Assembly (NCBI RefSeq): GCF_000691805.2
Contig: NZ_DF820495.1
Span: 1-52,687 of the forward strand
Direction of reading: 5' to 3'
Length of the DNA stretch: 52,687 nucleotides
Source of the DNA: Weissella oryzae SG25
Lineage (GTDB): Bacteria > Bacillota > Bacilli > Lactobacillales > Lactobacillaceae
Positions 1 through 10,922 of this stretch are shown here, piece after piece (positions within the stretch are counted from its first letter, which is position 1; each line of letters begins with the position of its first letter). Both the position numbers and the translations under genes were made by a program. A model generated the notes under the pieces. The model was not told the origin of the DNA, did not search any database, and saw nothing but the letters and a program-made list of their open reading frames with translations.

Positions 1-100
1 TTCGCAAATGTTTTTGCATCAAGTAAACTTGATGACCCTACACATTTGTTTTATCGAAACGTTATTCAGTTTTCAATGATCTACTTGTCGTTTGACAACT
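1..100 (-). other. rRNA operon leader (upstream of a 16S gene left of the window)
   Basis: Read on the minus strand, this stretch carries TTGAAAACTGAAT, a motif typical of rRNA operon leaders and spacers in lactobacilli. It is followed by a nested hairpin: inner stem CATCAAG/CTTGATG (17-34) and outer stem CAAATGT/ACATTTG (about 5-11 and 43-49), which looks like a processing stalk. Tandem strong promoters lie just upstream. The 16S gene itself would start beyond the left edge, so the assignment is an inference. Confidence 0.6.
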
Positions 101-106
101 TGATAT

Positions 107-135
107 ATACTACGCTAAGTAACCCATTATGTCAA
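107..135 (-). promoter_or_regulatory. rRNA promoter P2
   Basis: On the minus strand the -35 is TTGACA (130-135), followed by a 17-nt spacer and the -10 TAGTAT (107-112). A T/A-rich stretch lies just upstream of the -35. The consensus -35 and 17-nt spacing suit a strong stable-RNA promoter. Transcription would start near position 100 and run into the rRNA leader. Confidence 0.7.
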
Positions 136-200
136 CAACTTATTTTTATAAGGTATCAACTGGCTTTAAGTAATATATGTCATTGCCTTACGACTTAAAT

Positions 201-230
201 AATATACCACTTTTTATAATTGTTCGTCAA
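201..230 (-). promoter_or_regulatory. rRNA promoter P1
   Basis: On the minus strand the -35 is TTGACG (225-230), with an 18-nt spacer and the -10 TATATT (201-206). It lies about 95 nt upstream of P2 in the same direction, giving the tandem P1-P2 layout common for rRNA operons. Confidence 0.6.
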
Positions 231-262
231 TAACTTAGTTTTTTAATTTTTTCCCGAACAAT

Positions 263-296
263 AAAAAAAGCAGATTAGTTGCCTAATCCGCCTTTT
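263..296 (-). terminator. Rho-independent terminator of polC
   Basis: On the minus strand, stem GCGGATTAG, loop GCAA and CTAATCTGC (one G-U pair) are followed by a run of seven T. It lies 14 nt after the polC stop and separates it from the rRNA promoters. Confidence 0.85.
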
Positions 297-309
297 AATC
301 GGTTATTTT

Positions 310-3300
310 TTAGAATAAAGCTAATTGATTTTCATCTGGCATATCACTAAGTACCCCGTTGTCATCCAAGTAGGCCATTAGCGTCTGTGAGATACCGCCT
401 CGTTGTGAAAGGTCTTCTTTTGACAAAAATTCACCTTCACCACGAGCGGCAATAATTCTTTTAGCAACATTATCACCAAGACCAGGTACGGCATTAAAGG
501 GTGCAATCAATGTATTACCGTCAATAATCCATTCTTCTGAATCCGACTTATATAAATCAACCATTGAAAAGTTAATACCCCGTTCCATTGCTTCGTTAGC
601 TAGTTCTAGAACGGTCAATAAGTCTTTATCTTTAGCACTTGCATCGTTACCCTGTCGGCGAATCTCTTCAATTCGGGCCTTTAGTGCACTTAAACCACGT
701 GACATGGCTACAATATCAAAATTACTTGCACGCACAGAAAAATAAGCTTTGTAGTAGAACATTGGAAAATGTACTTTGAAATAAGCAATCCGTAAGGCCA
801 TCAAAACATAAGCCGCCGCATGGGCTCTGGGAAACATATATTTAATCATTTGACTAGATTCAATATACCATTCCGGCACACCTGCTTCACGCATTTCAGC
901 TTGGTATTCGTCAGAAACGCCCTTACCCTTACGCACCTTTTCCATAATCTGAAAGGCGGATTCAGGATTCACCCCCCAGTTAATCAAATCGGTCATAATC
1001 TTATCACGCGTTCCAATCACCGTCGAAATTGTTGCTTGCCCATTTTCGATTAGTTTCTCGGCATTGCCTAGCCAAACGTCGGTTCCATGTGAAAGGCCGG
1101 AAATTTGTAGTAAATCGGTGTAAGTCTTAGGGTTAGTCTTTTCTAACATCCCCCGTACAAAGCTCGTTCCAAATTCAGGAACGCCCAGGGTTCCGGTCTT
1201 AGAATAAATTTGGTCGGGTTCGACATTTAGGGCATCCGTACCAGAAAATAGGCTCATCACACCGGGATCATTCATGGGAATGGTCGTTGGATCAATGCCG
1301 GAAAGATCTTGCAATGAACGAATCATCGTTGGGTCATCATGCCCTAGAATATCCATTTTAAGGATATTATCGTGAATTGAATGGAAGTCAAAGTGGGTCG
1401 TCCGCCAAGTTGCATTAATATCATCAGCTGGAAACTGAATTGGCGTGAAATCATAGATTTCCATATCATCTGGCACAATCAAAATTCCAGCAGGATGCTG
1501 ACCAGTCGTCCGTTTAACTCCAGTTGCTCCCTTAGCTAAGCGTTCAACTTCTGCTCCCCGCAGGCTTAGTTCGTGATCACGCTCATAAGCTTTGACATAA
1601 CCAAAAGCCGTCTTATCAGCAACTGTCGCGATGGTCCCCGCTCTAAAGACATTATTTTCACCGAAAAGAGATTTCATGTAATTATGCGCAAAGGGTTGAT
1701 AATCACCGGAGAAATTAAGATCAATATCGGGAACCTTATTACCTAAGAAGCCCAAGAAGGTTTCAAAGGGGATATTGTGCCCATCCCCAATTAACTTACT
1801 ACCATCAATTGGACTGAATTTTTCGGGTAAATCATAACCTGATTCAAATTCACGTGGATTAACAAACTCAACATAATCACCACTTTCAGACCGATAATGT
1901 GGTGGTAAGGCATTAACTTCAGTAATTCCGGCCAACATTGCGACCAATGATGAACCAACCGAACCACGTGAACCAACCAGATAACCATCCTTGTTAGATT
2001 TAAACACCAATCGTTGCGCCACCAAGTAGATGACCGCAAAACCGTTATCGATAATTGACTTTAACTCACGCTCAATACGTGCTTCGATTATCAAAGGAAG
2101 CGGATTACCATACATTTTATGGGCTGTTTCGTAAGTCTTATCTCGAATTTCTTGGTTAGCAGTTGGCATATTAGGTGGATAATTACCCTTTTTAATTGCC
2201 ACAATATCATCTGCAATCTTATCAGCAATTAACCGACTATTAGTCACAACTAATTGATAGGCCAAGTCCGTTCCCATAAATTCATAATCATCCAATAACT
2301 CCTGAGTTGTCCGGAAATGCAATTCTGGTAACTGATAACGGTTGAGCGGATTAGCACCACCCTGTGAAGATACTAGAACCTTACGATAAATATAATCTTC
2401 TGGGTTTAAATAATGTACATCCCCAGTTACGACAACTGGTTTATCTAGCTTTGAACCAATTTCGCTCGCTTGTTTTAATAGTTCTTGTAACTGACTTTCA
2501 CTCTTGATTAATTCAGCTTCAATTAGGGGCGCATAGTTGGCGCGCGGTTGAATCTCAATAAAGTCATAATAGCGTGCCTTTTGCGTGGCTAACTCCACGC
2601 CCTTTTGCATCAAAGCTTCCCAGAACTCGCCAGTATTATCACCGGTACCAACTAAAAGCCCCTCACGATATTTATTTAATAAAGACCTTGGTACGCGCGG
2701 AACACGATAAAGATACTTCGTATTGGAGGCTGAAATCAACTTATACAAATTTTTGACACCAACCTGTGACTTAACTAAAAGCAAAGCCTTATTAGGTCGT
2801 GCATGCTTCCAGGCATCATTCTCGGTCATATGGGCATTAAGTTGATCATGATAGGCAATATCATAACGCTCTTCTGCATCTTGCAAAAAAATGTTATTCA
2901 AATGCCCAGTTGTTTCTGAATCAAAAATTGCTCGGTGATGCTGCTCCAAAACAACCCCAAATTGTTTAGCTAATGTATTCAATCGATAAGAACGCTGATT
3001 GGGATGTAAGAACCGCGCTAAAGTCAAGGTATCAATCACCGGGTTACTAATGTCTGGCAGGTCATAACGCAAATATGCCTCTCGCATGAAGCCCATATCA
3101 AAAGTTACATTGTGCCCAACTAGAATTGCATCACCATAGAATTCCCTAAAGGCTTTTAATACCTCAACCTCAGGCTTAGAACCCCTTAACATCTCGTCAG
3201 TAATGGACGTTAGGTTAATAATTGTCTGACTAAGCGGGAAACCAGGGTCAATAAATTCCGAGAACTCCTCAATTACATTTCCCTTGCTCATTTTAACCGC

Positions 3301-4623
3301 TGATAATTCGATAATTCGATCATAGGCGGCTGATAACCCCGTCGTTTCTAAATCAAAAATAACATATTCGGCATCTTTCAAGTTTACATGGGCTGGATTG
3401 AAAGCAATCGGCTCACCATCTTCGACCAAGTTGATTTCAATCCCATAAATCATCTTAAGCCCTTGCTTTTCAGCTGCTGAGGTTGCCTCAGGAAAGCCTT
3501 GCGCACCAGCTGTATCAGTAATGGCAATTGCATCCATTCCCCAACGTTTGGCCGTTTTTACATAATCACCAATATGATTGGTCGCATCCATCGTCGACAT
3601 AATTGAATGAGTATGCAATTCAACCCGCTGCTCTTCACCGTCATACTGGTCCATCCGCTCAGCATGTTTAACGACCATCATGTCATAAACATTCATCGTC
3701 AAATCGCGAACGTAAGTATCTTCTTGAATAGCACCACGGGCACGAATCCACATACCTGCCTGCATATTATCAAAGAAGGCCTCATCTTCTTCATCTCGTG
3801 AAAACTTCTTTAAAATGAATGATGAACTATAATCAGTTACCTTCATTGTCATTATTTTACGTTCTGAACGCAAAGTCCGAACCTCAACATCAAAGACAAA
3901 ACCTTCAATCACAACTGAACGTTCTTCGCTTTCAATGTCAATCATTTTAGTAATCTCGACATTGTCAGCAATCTTTTTACCCAAACGGTCTAGGCCGTTA
4001 CCGACATTTGTTGTCTGCTCGCGGCGCTTTTGACTTTGTTCGATTTGTGTCGCCGCTTGTTGAGCCAGTTCGCGATCTTGTTGTGCCCGTGCTTCCTGAA
4101 TTTGCGCCATTGATTCAGCGGCCAATTGGTCATCAACCCGGGTTGTAAATAGGCCATCAGTTTCGAAACCCAATTTTTTATATGTTTCACAAATAACGGC
4201 TAGCCCCGTTCGCTTGGCAAAACTTTGCCAAGCTTGCGAAGTAAAGGCTAGTACAATTTGCTCGTCGACCAGTTCCAAGGAAACATTGGTAAAGGCATTT
4301 CGAAAGGCTCCTGGCTCATTTTGATGTTGTTGCAAAACCCATGGCCAGTAAGCCTGCGCTAAACTAGCCGTTGGCTTTGTTGCAAGCGTTAAAGTAAAGT
4401 CAATCTGAGCTAAACCAGCAAAGGTTGTTTGCATTGCTTGCAATAAGGCCGCTAACTCATTAACCGCAGGTAGTGTATTCATCGCAAAATGAAACTGCCA
4501 GATTTTACTTGTTTCGTGCACCGTCAGCTTGTTAATTGCTGCCCCCTGCATCGAAGTTGGCACTTCTTTTGCGCCAATTTGTTGCATTAGGATTTGAAAT
4601 TGTTCCTGCGCTGTTATCGCCAT
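310..4623 (-). CDS. polC: DNA polymerase III alpha subunit, PolC type
   Basis: Replicative polymerase with its own 3'-5' exonuclease, typical of Firmicutes. The 1437 residues match the family length. In order: an N-terminal domain, an OB fold (about 225-320), the first half of the PHP domain (HTHS near residue 336), the inserted DEDD exonuclease starting with DLETTG near residue 427, the second half of PHP, then the polymerase core with catalytic [11 protein letters not shown] (Asp966, Asp968) and C-terminal helix-hairpin-helix. The start has AGGAGG seven bases upstream. It is the last gene of the uppS-cdsA-rseP-proS-polC cluster, but a terminator after proS and a possible promoter of its own (TATAAT at 4653-4658) suggest separate transcription. 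Odd point: the loop at residues 911-950, where family members carry four zinc-binding cysteines, has none. Confidence 0.98.
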   Translation of the reverse strand: MAITAQEQFQILMQQIGAKEVPTSMQGAAINKLTVHETSKIWQFHFAMNTLPAVNELAALLQAMQTTFAGLAQIDFTLTLATKPTASLAQAYWPWVLQQHQNEPGAFRNAFTNVSLELVDEQIVLAFTSQAWQSFAKRTGLAVICETYKKLGFETDGLFTTRVDDQLAAESMAQIQEARAQQDRELAQQAATQIEQSQKRREQTTNVGNGLDRLGKKIADNVEITKMIDIESEERSVVIEGFVFDVEVRTLRSERKIMTMKVTDYSSSFILKKFSRDEEDEAFFDNMQAGMWIRARGAIQEDTYVRDLTMNVYDMMVVKHAERMDQYDGEEQRVELHTHSIMSTMDATNHIGDYVKTAKRWGMDAIAITDTAGAQGFPEATSAAEKQGLKMIYGIEINLVEDGEPIAFNPAHVNLKDAEYVIFDLETTGLSAAYDRIIELSAVKMSKGNVIEEFSEFIDPGFPLSQTIINLTSITDEMLRGSKPEVEVLKAFREFYGDAILVGHNVTFDMGFMREAYLRYDLPDISNPVIDTLTLARFLHPNQRSYRLNTLAKQFGVVLEQHHRAIFDSETTGHLNNIFLQDAEERYDIAYHDQLNAHMTENDAWKHARPNKALLLVKSQVGVKNLYKLISASNTKYLYRVPRVPRSLLNKYREGLLVGTGDNTGEFWEALMQKGVELATQKARYYDFIEIQPRANYAPLIEAELIKSESQLQELLKQASEIGSKLDKPVVVTGDVHYLNPEDYIYRKVLVSSQGGANPLNRYQLPELHFRTTQELLDDYEFMGTDLAYQLVVTNSRLIADKIADDIVAIKKGNYPPNMPTANQEIRDKTYETAHKMYGNPLPLIIEARIERELKSIIDNGFAVIYLVAQRLVFKSNKDGYLVGSRGSVGSSLVAMLAGITEVNALPPHYRSESGDYVEFVNPREFESGYDLPEKFSPIDGSKLIGDGHNIPFETFLGFLGNKVPDIDLNFSGDYQPFAHNYMKSLFGENNVFRAGTIATVADKTAFGYVKAYERDHELSLRGAEVERLAKGATGVKRTTGQHPAGILIVPDDMEIYDFTPIQFPADDINATWRTTHFDFHSIHDNILKMDILGHDDPTMIRSLQDLSGIDPTTIPMNDPGVMSLFSGTDALNVEPDQIYSKTGTLGVPEFGTSFVRGMLEKTNPKTYTDLLQISGLSHGTDVWLGNAEKLIENGQATISTVIGTRDKIMTDLINWGVNPESAFQIMEKVRKGKGVSDEYQAEMREAGVPEWYIESSQMIKYMFPRAHAAAYVLMALRIAYFKVHFPMFYYKAYFSVRASNFDIVAMSRGLSALKARIEEIRRQGNDASAKDKDLLTVLELANEAMERGINFSMVDLYKSDSEEWIIDGNTLIAPFNAVPGLGDNVAKRIIAARGEGEFLSKEDLSQRGGISQTLMAYLDDNGVLSDMPDENQLALF

Positions 4624-4652
4624 AGCGTCCTCCTATTTTTATATCTCGCTCT

Positions 4653-4658
4653 ATTATA
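4653..4658 (-). promoter_or_regulatory. Candidate -10 of the polC promoter
   Basis: TATAAT on the minus strand lies 30 nt upstream of the polC start and downstream of the proS terminator. No good -35 is seen at 17 nt; TTTACG at 19 nt is the best candidate. Confidence 0.4.
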
Positions 4659-4703
4659 CCGATAAAACGTCAACTTGCGTAAATCCCTAAATTTTTCTCA
4701 AAC

Positions 4704-4743
4704 TAAAAAGCAACCCTGGCGATTAATCATGACCAGAGTTGCT
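4704..4743 (-). terminator. Terminator after proS
   Basis: On the minus strand, GCAACTCTGG and CCAGGGTTGC (one G-U pair) enclose a 12-nt loop and are followed by TTTTTAGTTT. It lies immediately after the proS stop, between proS and polC. Confidence 0.8.
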
Positions 4744-4750
4744 TATTTTA

Positions 4751-6484
<1,734 letters not shown>

Positions 6485-6539
6485 TCATTTGTTCTTGTAA
6501 AAATTTTCGTTAACTTTAATACTACCACATTGCCAGCGC

Positions 6540-7802
6540 CTAGCGAATGAAATATCGCAAGATGTCATTTCCCGTAACAGCTAGCATCAACAAAACTAGG
6601 CAAACACCACCAGCTACAGTGATTGTCGTCTCAATTTTAGCTGGAATTGGCCGACGAATAATTGCCTCAACTAGATTTAGGAGTAACTTTCCGCCATCTA
6701 AACCTGGAATCGGCAAAAGATTCATTAAACCTAAGTTGACCGATAACCAAGCCATAAAGGCTAACAATGAAAACAACCCATAGCTAGCAACCGTAGCGGT
6801 ATTTTTATAAATTGATACTGGGCCACCTAATTTATTCAAGCTAAAACCACCCTGACCAAGATTTCTAATCGCATCAATTATCGTCGTAAAGGCGCGTCCA
6901 GTTGAGGACCAGCCATAAGCTAGTCGATCAGTTAAAGCACCAGATTCTTTAGGCACAATTCCGATTTGCCCATAACTTTGTCCACCTTCTGACACTGACT
7001 TAGTCAATAAAGTAATGGTCTTTGTCGTTTTCTGCCGAGCTAAGGTTACCGTAATTTTTTGGTCTGGTTTACTCTGAATTACTTCTTGTAATCGATTCCA
7101 AGAATTGATTTGCTTACCATCAACGGCTTGAATCCGATCACCAACCCGCAAACCACTGACCGCGGCTGGTGAATGAGTTTGAACCGTGCCAATTGTAGTG
7201 GTTGCAACACCAGGTAGTGTAAAGGCCAAGCCAATAAAAACAACCAAAGCTAAAACAAAATTCATCACCGGTCCAGCAATTGAAATCAAAGCACGTTGCC
7301 ATAATTTTACCGACTCAAAGTGTGTATCCCTTGGTGCAATCAAAACTGCGGTTCCATCTGCTTCAACCTTAACTGCATCATGATTAACGGCTAAGGTCAC
7401 ATAGGTTTGATCGTCTTCTTCCCAGTAGCCTGACAGCACTAAATCATCAACTAAATCAGCCCGGTCAATAATAAAGGTTCGGTCAGCAAGCAAATCTGGT
7501 TGATCAGATAGGTTAATACGCAAGACCTGTTGATCTTGGACTTGTAAATTTACCGCTAAACCTGCTGGTAGCTCATCAGGCTCAATATCACCACGGCCAG
7601 CCATTCGAACGTAACCCCCAACTGGCAAGGCTCGTAAAGTATAGGCCGTCCCATTTTTATGTCCTTGGTACAATTTAGGCCCCATGCCAATTGCAAACTC
7701 GCGAATCCGTACCCCCGCACGCTTAGCCACCCAAAAGTGACCAAATTCATGTACAACCACCAATACGCCAAAAACAATAATAAAGGCAATTATTCCTGTC
7801 AT
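6540..7802 (-). CDS. rseP: RIP-type membrane metalloprotease (site-2 protease)
   Basis: Intramembrane zinc protease that cleaves anti-sigma factors and leftover signal peptides. The zinc site HEFGH is at residues 18-22 in the first membrane helix and LDGG at about 368-371 supplies the third ligand. A PDZ domain lies between (about 200-280), and further membrane segments lie near 175-195, 345-365 and 395-415. The 420 residues match RasP/YluC. It sits between cdsA and proS; dxr, which often lies next to it in bacteria using the MEP pathway, is absent. The gap upstream holds two overlapping hairpins, one covering the ribosome binding site. Confidence 0.95.
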   Translation of the reverse strand: MTGIIAFIIVFGVLVVVHEFGHFWVAKRAGVRIREFAIGMGPKLYQGHKNGTAYTLRALPVGGYVRMAGRGDIEPDELPAGLAVNLQVQDQQVLRINLSDQPDLLADRTFIIDRADLVDDLVLSGYWEEDDQTYVTLAVNHDAVKVEADGTAVLIAPRDTHFESVKLWQRALISIAGPVMNFVLALVVFIGLAFTLPGVATTTIGTVQTHSPAAVSGLRVGDRIQAVDGKQINSWNRLQEVIQSKPDQKITVTLARQKTTKTITLLTKSVSEGGQSYGQIGIVPKESGALTDRLAYGWSSTGRAFTTIIDAIRNLGQGGFSLNKLGGPVSIYKNTATVASYGLFSLLAFMAWLSVNLGLMNLLPIPGLDGGKLLLNLVEAIIRRPIPAKIETTITVAGGVCLVLLMLAVTGNDILRYFIR

Positions 7803-7862
7803 AACTCCTCCTTTTGCGCAAAAAGGTTAGTCATAGTTTTACGCCATGGCTAACCCCTTCAA
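7803..7862 (-). promoter_or_regulatory. cdsA-rseP intercistronic hairpins (possible attenuator)
   Basis: On the minus strand, a stem with GGTTAG/CTAACC at its core, extended outwards by A-U and G-U pairs and inwards by CAT/ATG, is followed by five T, like a terminator inside the operon. An alternative hairpin pairs CCTTTT with AAAAGG, whose AAAGGAGG is the rseP Shine-Dalgarno. The two cannot form together. Structure is seen; regulation is inferred. Confidence 0.4.
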
Positions 7863-8648
7863 TTAATTCAATAAACCTAGCAAAAACATCAACGGTAAGA
7901 CAATTAACATCGAATCAAAGCGATCCAAAATACCACCGTGTCCTGGCAAAATCGTGCCAGAATCTTTAACTTTATAAAAACGCTTTAGTGCTGATTCAAT
8001 CAAATCACCAAACTGACCAGCAATTGACAAAATCACCGTAATCAGTACCATCAAAGGCCAATCATAGGCCTGTGGGAAGAACACTAAATAAATTGCCAAA
8101 ATAACCGTAGCAATCACAGTACCCCCAATTGAACCTTCCCAAGTCTTCTTGGGTGAAATCTTTGTCAGCGGATGCTTACCAAACTTACGCCCAACGAGGT
8201 AGGCAGCTGAATCGGTAATCCAAACAATTAATAACATATAGAAAAGTGTATCCAAACCAGTATTGCGGGCGCTGATAAAGAAATGGAATCCTAAACCAAT
8301 ATAAAGCATCGCTAGGGTGAAGACACCAGCATCCTCAAAAGAGAAAGCATTTTTAGCTAAAACTGTATGGAAAAGCATTAATAGGACAAAGACATATAGT
8401 AGTCCGGCTGGATGCAAGATATTAGGTAAACCAGCAAAAAAATGTGCTGGAAAGGTCGCCAACATTGCACCTAACATGGCTAAAATCGCACCAAAAGACA
8501 CCAATAACATGCGGCGCATTTGCGCAACTTCACCAACCGCAATGGCGGCCAATAATGCCATCACCAACTGCAGTAACCAACCACCATAAAGAATCGTTGG
8601 TATAAATAGAACTAAGGCGACAACCGCCGTAATAACACGCTGTTTCAT
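7863..8648 (-). CDS. cdsA: Phosphatidate cytidylyltransferase
   Basis: Makes CDP-diacylglycerol from phosphatidic acid and CTP, the branch point of phospholipid synthesis, in the cytoplasmic membrane. The 261-residue protein is almost wholly hydrophobic with about seven or eight membrane segments. The C-terminal family signature is present: SALKRFYKVKDSG followed by LPGHGGILDRFDS. It starts 16 nt after uppS and is followed by rseP, as expected for this operon. Confidence 0.95.
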   Translation of the reverse strand: MKQRVITAVVALVLFIPTILYGGWLLQLVMALLAAIAVGEVAQMRRMLLVSFGAILAMLGAMLATFPAHFFAGLPNILHPAGLLYVFVLLMLFHTVLAKNAFSFEDAGVFTLAMLYIGLGFHFFISARNTGLDTLFYMLLIVWITDSAAYLVGRKFGKHPLTKISPKKTWEGSIGGTVIATVILAIYLVFFPQAYDWPLMVLITVILSIAGQFGDLIESALKRFYKVKDSGTILPGHGGILDRFDSMLIVLPLMFLLGLLN

Positions 8649-8664
8649 AAAACCCCCTATCTGC

Positions 8665-9453
8665 CTACTTTACATCACTATTATTTTCTTTTAAGCCACC
8701 AAAGCGTCGGTGTCTTCCTTGGTAAGTTAGTAGTGCCTGTTCAAAAATTTCTGGCGTTACGGCCGGCCAATGCGCATCAATAAAGACAAATTCCGCATAG
8801 GCTAATTGCCATAACATGAAGTTAGACAGGCGCTCTTCACCACTAGTCCGGATTAATAAGTCTGGGTCCGCCAATTCGCCTAAAGGCGCAGTCATTAGTT
8901 GCTTAGCTAATGCCGCTTCATCAATTTGTTCAGGTGCTAAATCACCCTGAGCTACTTGATTTGCCAAGGCTTGCACCCCAGTAATTATCTCGGCTCGTCC
9001 TCCATAGTTTAAGGCAAAGTTCAAAATCATGCCAGTATTTTGGGCAGTCTGTGCAATCGCGTCATTGACCGCTCGTTGCGTATCTGCTGGTAGCTGATCA
9101 ATATATCCCATCACTTGAACTTTAACATTATTTGCATTTAATTCTGGTACAAAGGTATCGAAGAACCGTCCTGGTAATTTCATCAAAAATGACACCTCAT
9201 TACTTGGTCGTTTCCAATTTTCTGTCGAAAACGCATACAAGGTTAATGCCTTGATACCCAAGTCACTGGCTGCTTTTGTAATATCCTTAACGACTTCCAT
9301 ACCACGCTGATGACCAGCAACCCGCGGTAAGCCCTGTTGTTTGGCCCAACGACCATTACCATCCATAATTATCGCAACATGTTTTGGTAATTGTGTCCGA
9401 TCCAAATTAGTTGTGACCGGAGTCTCCTTTTTGATTCGCTTTTTAAAGAACAC
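8665..9453 (-). CDS. uppS: Undecaprenyl diphosphate synthase (cis-prenyltransferase)
   Basis: Condenses isopentenyl diphosphate onto farnesyl diphosphate to give the C55 lipid carrier for cell wall synthesis. Motifs: IIMDGNGRWAK near the N-terminus (catalytic Asp, P-loop-like), GHQRGM, and RTSGEERLSNFMLWQ near the C-terminus. The chosen start is a GTG at 9453 (262 aa, sequence VFFKKRIKK), because the AGGTGGAGG Shine-Dalgarno lies about eight bases upstream; a longer reading from 9468 would begin inside that site. First gene of the cluster; frr and pyrH, often upstream in Firmicutes, are not here. Confidence 0.93.
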   Translation of the reverse strand: MFFKKRIKKETPVTTNLDRTQLPKHVAIIMDGNGRWAKQQGLPRVAGHQRGMEVVKDITKAASDLGIKALTLYAFSTENWKRPSNEVSFLMKLPGRFFDTFVPELNANNVKVQVMGYIDQLPADTQRAVNDAIAQTAQNTGMILNFALNYGGRAEIITGVQALANQVAQGDLAPEQIDEAALAKQLMTAPLGELADPDLLIRTSGEERLSNFMLWQLAYAEFVFIDAHWPAVTPEIFEQALLTYQGRHRRFGGLKENNSDVK

Positions 9454-9540
9454 GGATAGGCCCTCCACCTTTCTCTACTTAACGCTTTAGCTTTCTAGGT
9501 TGATTTTTACTGTTAGTGTTAGCATTAACGCCATTTATCA

Positions 9541-9573
9541 TAAAAAAAACATGCGACCGTAGAATCACATGTT
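9541..9573 (-). terminator. Terminator-like hairpin in the uppS leader
   Basis: On the minus strand, AACATGTGA and TCGCATGTT (one G-U pair) enclose an 8-nt loop and are followed by six to eight T. It may end the HAD phosphatase transcript, but it lies downstream of the best uppS promoter and so might also act on uppS. Confidence 0.65.
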
Positions 9574-9585
9574 CATCGTTACCAT

Positions 9586-9614
9586 ATTATAACATTTTTA
9601 TTAAAAGGACTTAA
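9586..9614 (-). promoter_or_regulatory. Candidate promoter of uppS cluster
   Basis: On the minus strand TTAAGT (9609-9614), a 17-nt spacer and TATAAT (9586-9591). The predicted start near 9579 lies only about six bases before the hairpin at 9541-9573. Confidence 0.5.
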
Positions 9615-9694
9615 TTTTATCCGTAGTATTTAGGTTTTTTTATCAAAAAAACATCCAACCTGATTAAACTCCTAAAATGTTAGGTTCCATACCT

Positions 9695-10525
9695 TTATCT
9701 GTCTAATAAACGCCCATCAAGTAGAGCCTCAATGGTTGCTAAAACACCATTATCATTGTTATCAGCTAACGCATCTTGTTTGATTCGTTCATGCATGAAA
9801 GCCTCGGCATTTGGCATGACAAAAGGATACTTAACAAAGCGTAACATTTCAAGGTCATTGGCATTATCACCGAAAGCTGCCATTTCATCTGGTCGAATTT
9901 GAAAAGTCTTACCTAATTCGGCTAAACCGGTCTGCTTGTTAATCCCTGCTGCTAAAATGTCAACCGAACCAAAACCTGAACCAGTTGCATGTAGTTCGCC
10001 TTCAAAAACTTGTCGTAAAGAACGCACAGACTCATAGACAGAAACGGTTGGTGGCCAGACCAAAGACAATTTGAAAATCTCATCATCAATTTCCAGTAAC
10101 TTTTCAACTTGATGTAAATTCGTAAAGAACTTAGCTGTTCCCGCCTTAAGTTCTGCTGGTACATTATTAGAAATATAAGCTCCTTTATTTCCAGATAAAA
10201 TAATCAAGTTTTCCATTTTAGCATAATGCTCATTGTTCCAGTTAATCACGCGTGCCAATTGGGCCCGAGTCAACGTAGCTTCGGCTAGAGTTTCACCATG
10301 ATCAGTTACTAAGGCGCCATTATCAGACACATAAGTTACCCGCTCTTCACCAACTTCAGCAAAGTAACTCTTTAACTGTCCCAATTGATTACCTGAAGCA
10401 GCAACAAAGCGAATCCCCCGCGCGTCCATTTCATCTAACAAACGGCGCATCCGGTCGTAATCAAAGGTACGGTCATCGCGCAATAAAGTTCCATCCATAT
10501 CCGTTGCAATTAATTTTAATGTCAT
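9695..10525 (-). CDS. Cof-type HAD-superfamily phosphatase
   Basis: Cytoplasmic sugar-phosphate or nucleotide phosphatase of the Cof/YidA group; the substrate cannot be told from sequence. Motif I is DMDGTLL near residue 9 (two catalytic Asp), a Ser/Gly motif II appears as AASGN, and motif IV is FGDNANDLEML with the Mg-binding Asp pair. The cap domain (about 85-190) is of the C2B kind. The 276 residues fit the family. The start has GAAGGGGG upstream. It is transcribed alone, between a long non-coding region and the uppS leader. Confidence 0.9.
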   Translation of the reverse strand: MTLKLIATDMDGTLLRDDRTFDYDRMRRLLDEMDARGIRFVAASGNQLGQLKSYFAEVGEERVTYVSDNGALVTDHGETLAEATLTRAQLARVINWNNEHYAKMENLIILSGNKGAYISNNVPAELKAGTAKFFTNLHQVEKLLEIDDEIFKLSLVWPPTVSVYESVRSLRQVFEGELHATGSGFGSVDILAAGINKQTGLAELGKTFQIRPDEMAAFGDNANDLEMLRFVKYPFVMPNAEAFMHERIKQDALADNNDNGVLATIEALLDGRLLDR

Positions 10526-10922
10526 TTTTCCCCCTTCCAGCTACGAAAAATCCGTCGCTTCGCCAAACATAACCAGTCACACATGCCACCTTTATCGCAA
10601 AACATATATCTTAATATCAAAGATAAGGTGCCTATTTACTTGCCAAAGGCCACTACTTCCCTAAAATGCCCGTAAAGCAACTGACCATTTAGCCAAACTC
10701 AACGACCACAGTCAGAAATATTAAGTGCGCCTACTAAAATATAATAACTAGTATTTCAATCACTTTATTAATTTAATAAGAAGATAGTCTTTAAATCAAC
10801 CTAGATTTTTGTATTCAGAACACTTTTCTATATAATTCAATAAAGTATTATAGCAAATTTAAGGTAAACCTGGCTATTTTTGCTAAAATGTCATAAGTAG
10901 TTTCAAGAGAAGGGCAGTTCAT
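10526..10922. other. 397-nt intergenic region between divergent genes
   Basis: No convincing gene is seen. Short open stretches exist on the minus strand but carry stops and no clear start. It must hold promoters for the HAD phosphatase (minus) and the membrane protein (plus). The only plus-strand candidate noted is TAAAAT at about 10884-10889 in a TGC-preceded context, with no good -35. A small inverted repeat ATCTT/AAGAT lies near 10608-10624. Confidence 0.5.

Noticed and set aside
820-1053. Open frame on the plus strand inside polC
   Set aside because: Antisense to a certain gene, no start signals, and composition of a shadow frame; the same holds for the many other frames opposite or inside long genes.
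9651-9690. Second terminator directly after the HAD gene
   Set aside because: Several short stems (AACCT/AGGTT, CCTAA/TTAGG) are possible before a T-run, but none is a clear single stem.
10526-10922. Decayed gene in the long non-coding gap
   Set aside because: Short protein-like stretches on the minus strand (such as LNGQLLYGHFREVVAFGK) are broken by stops and match nothing I recognise.
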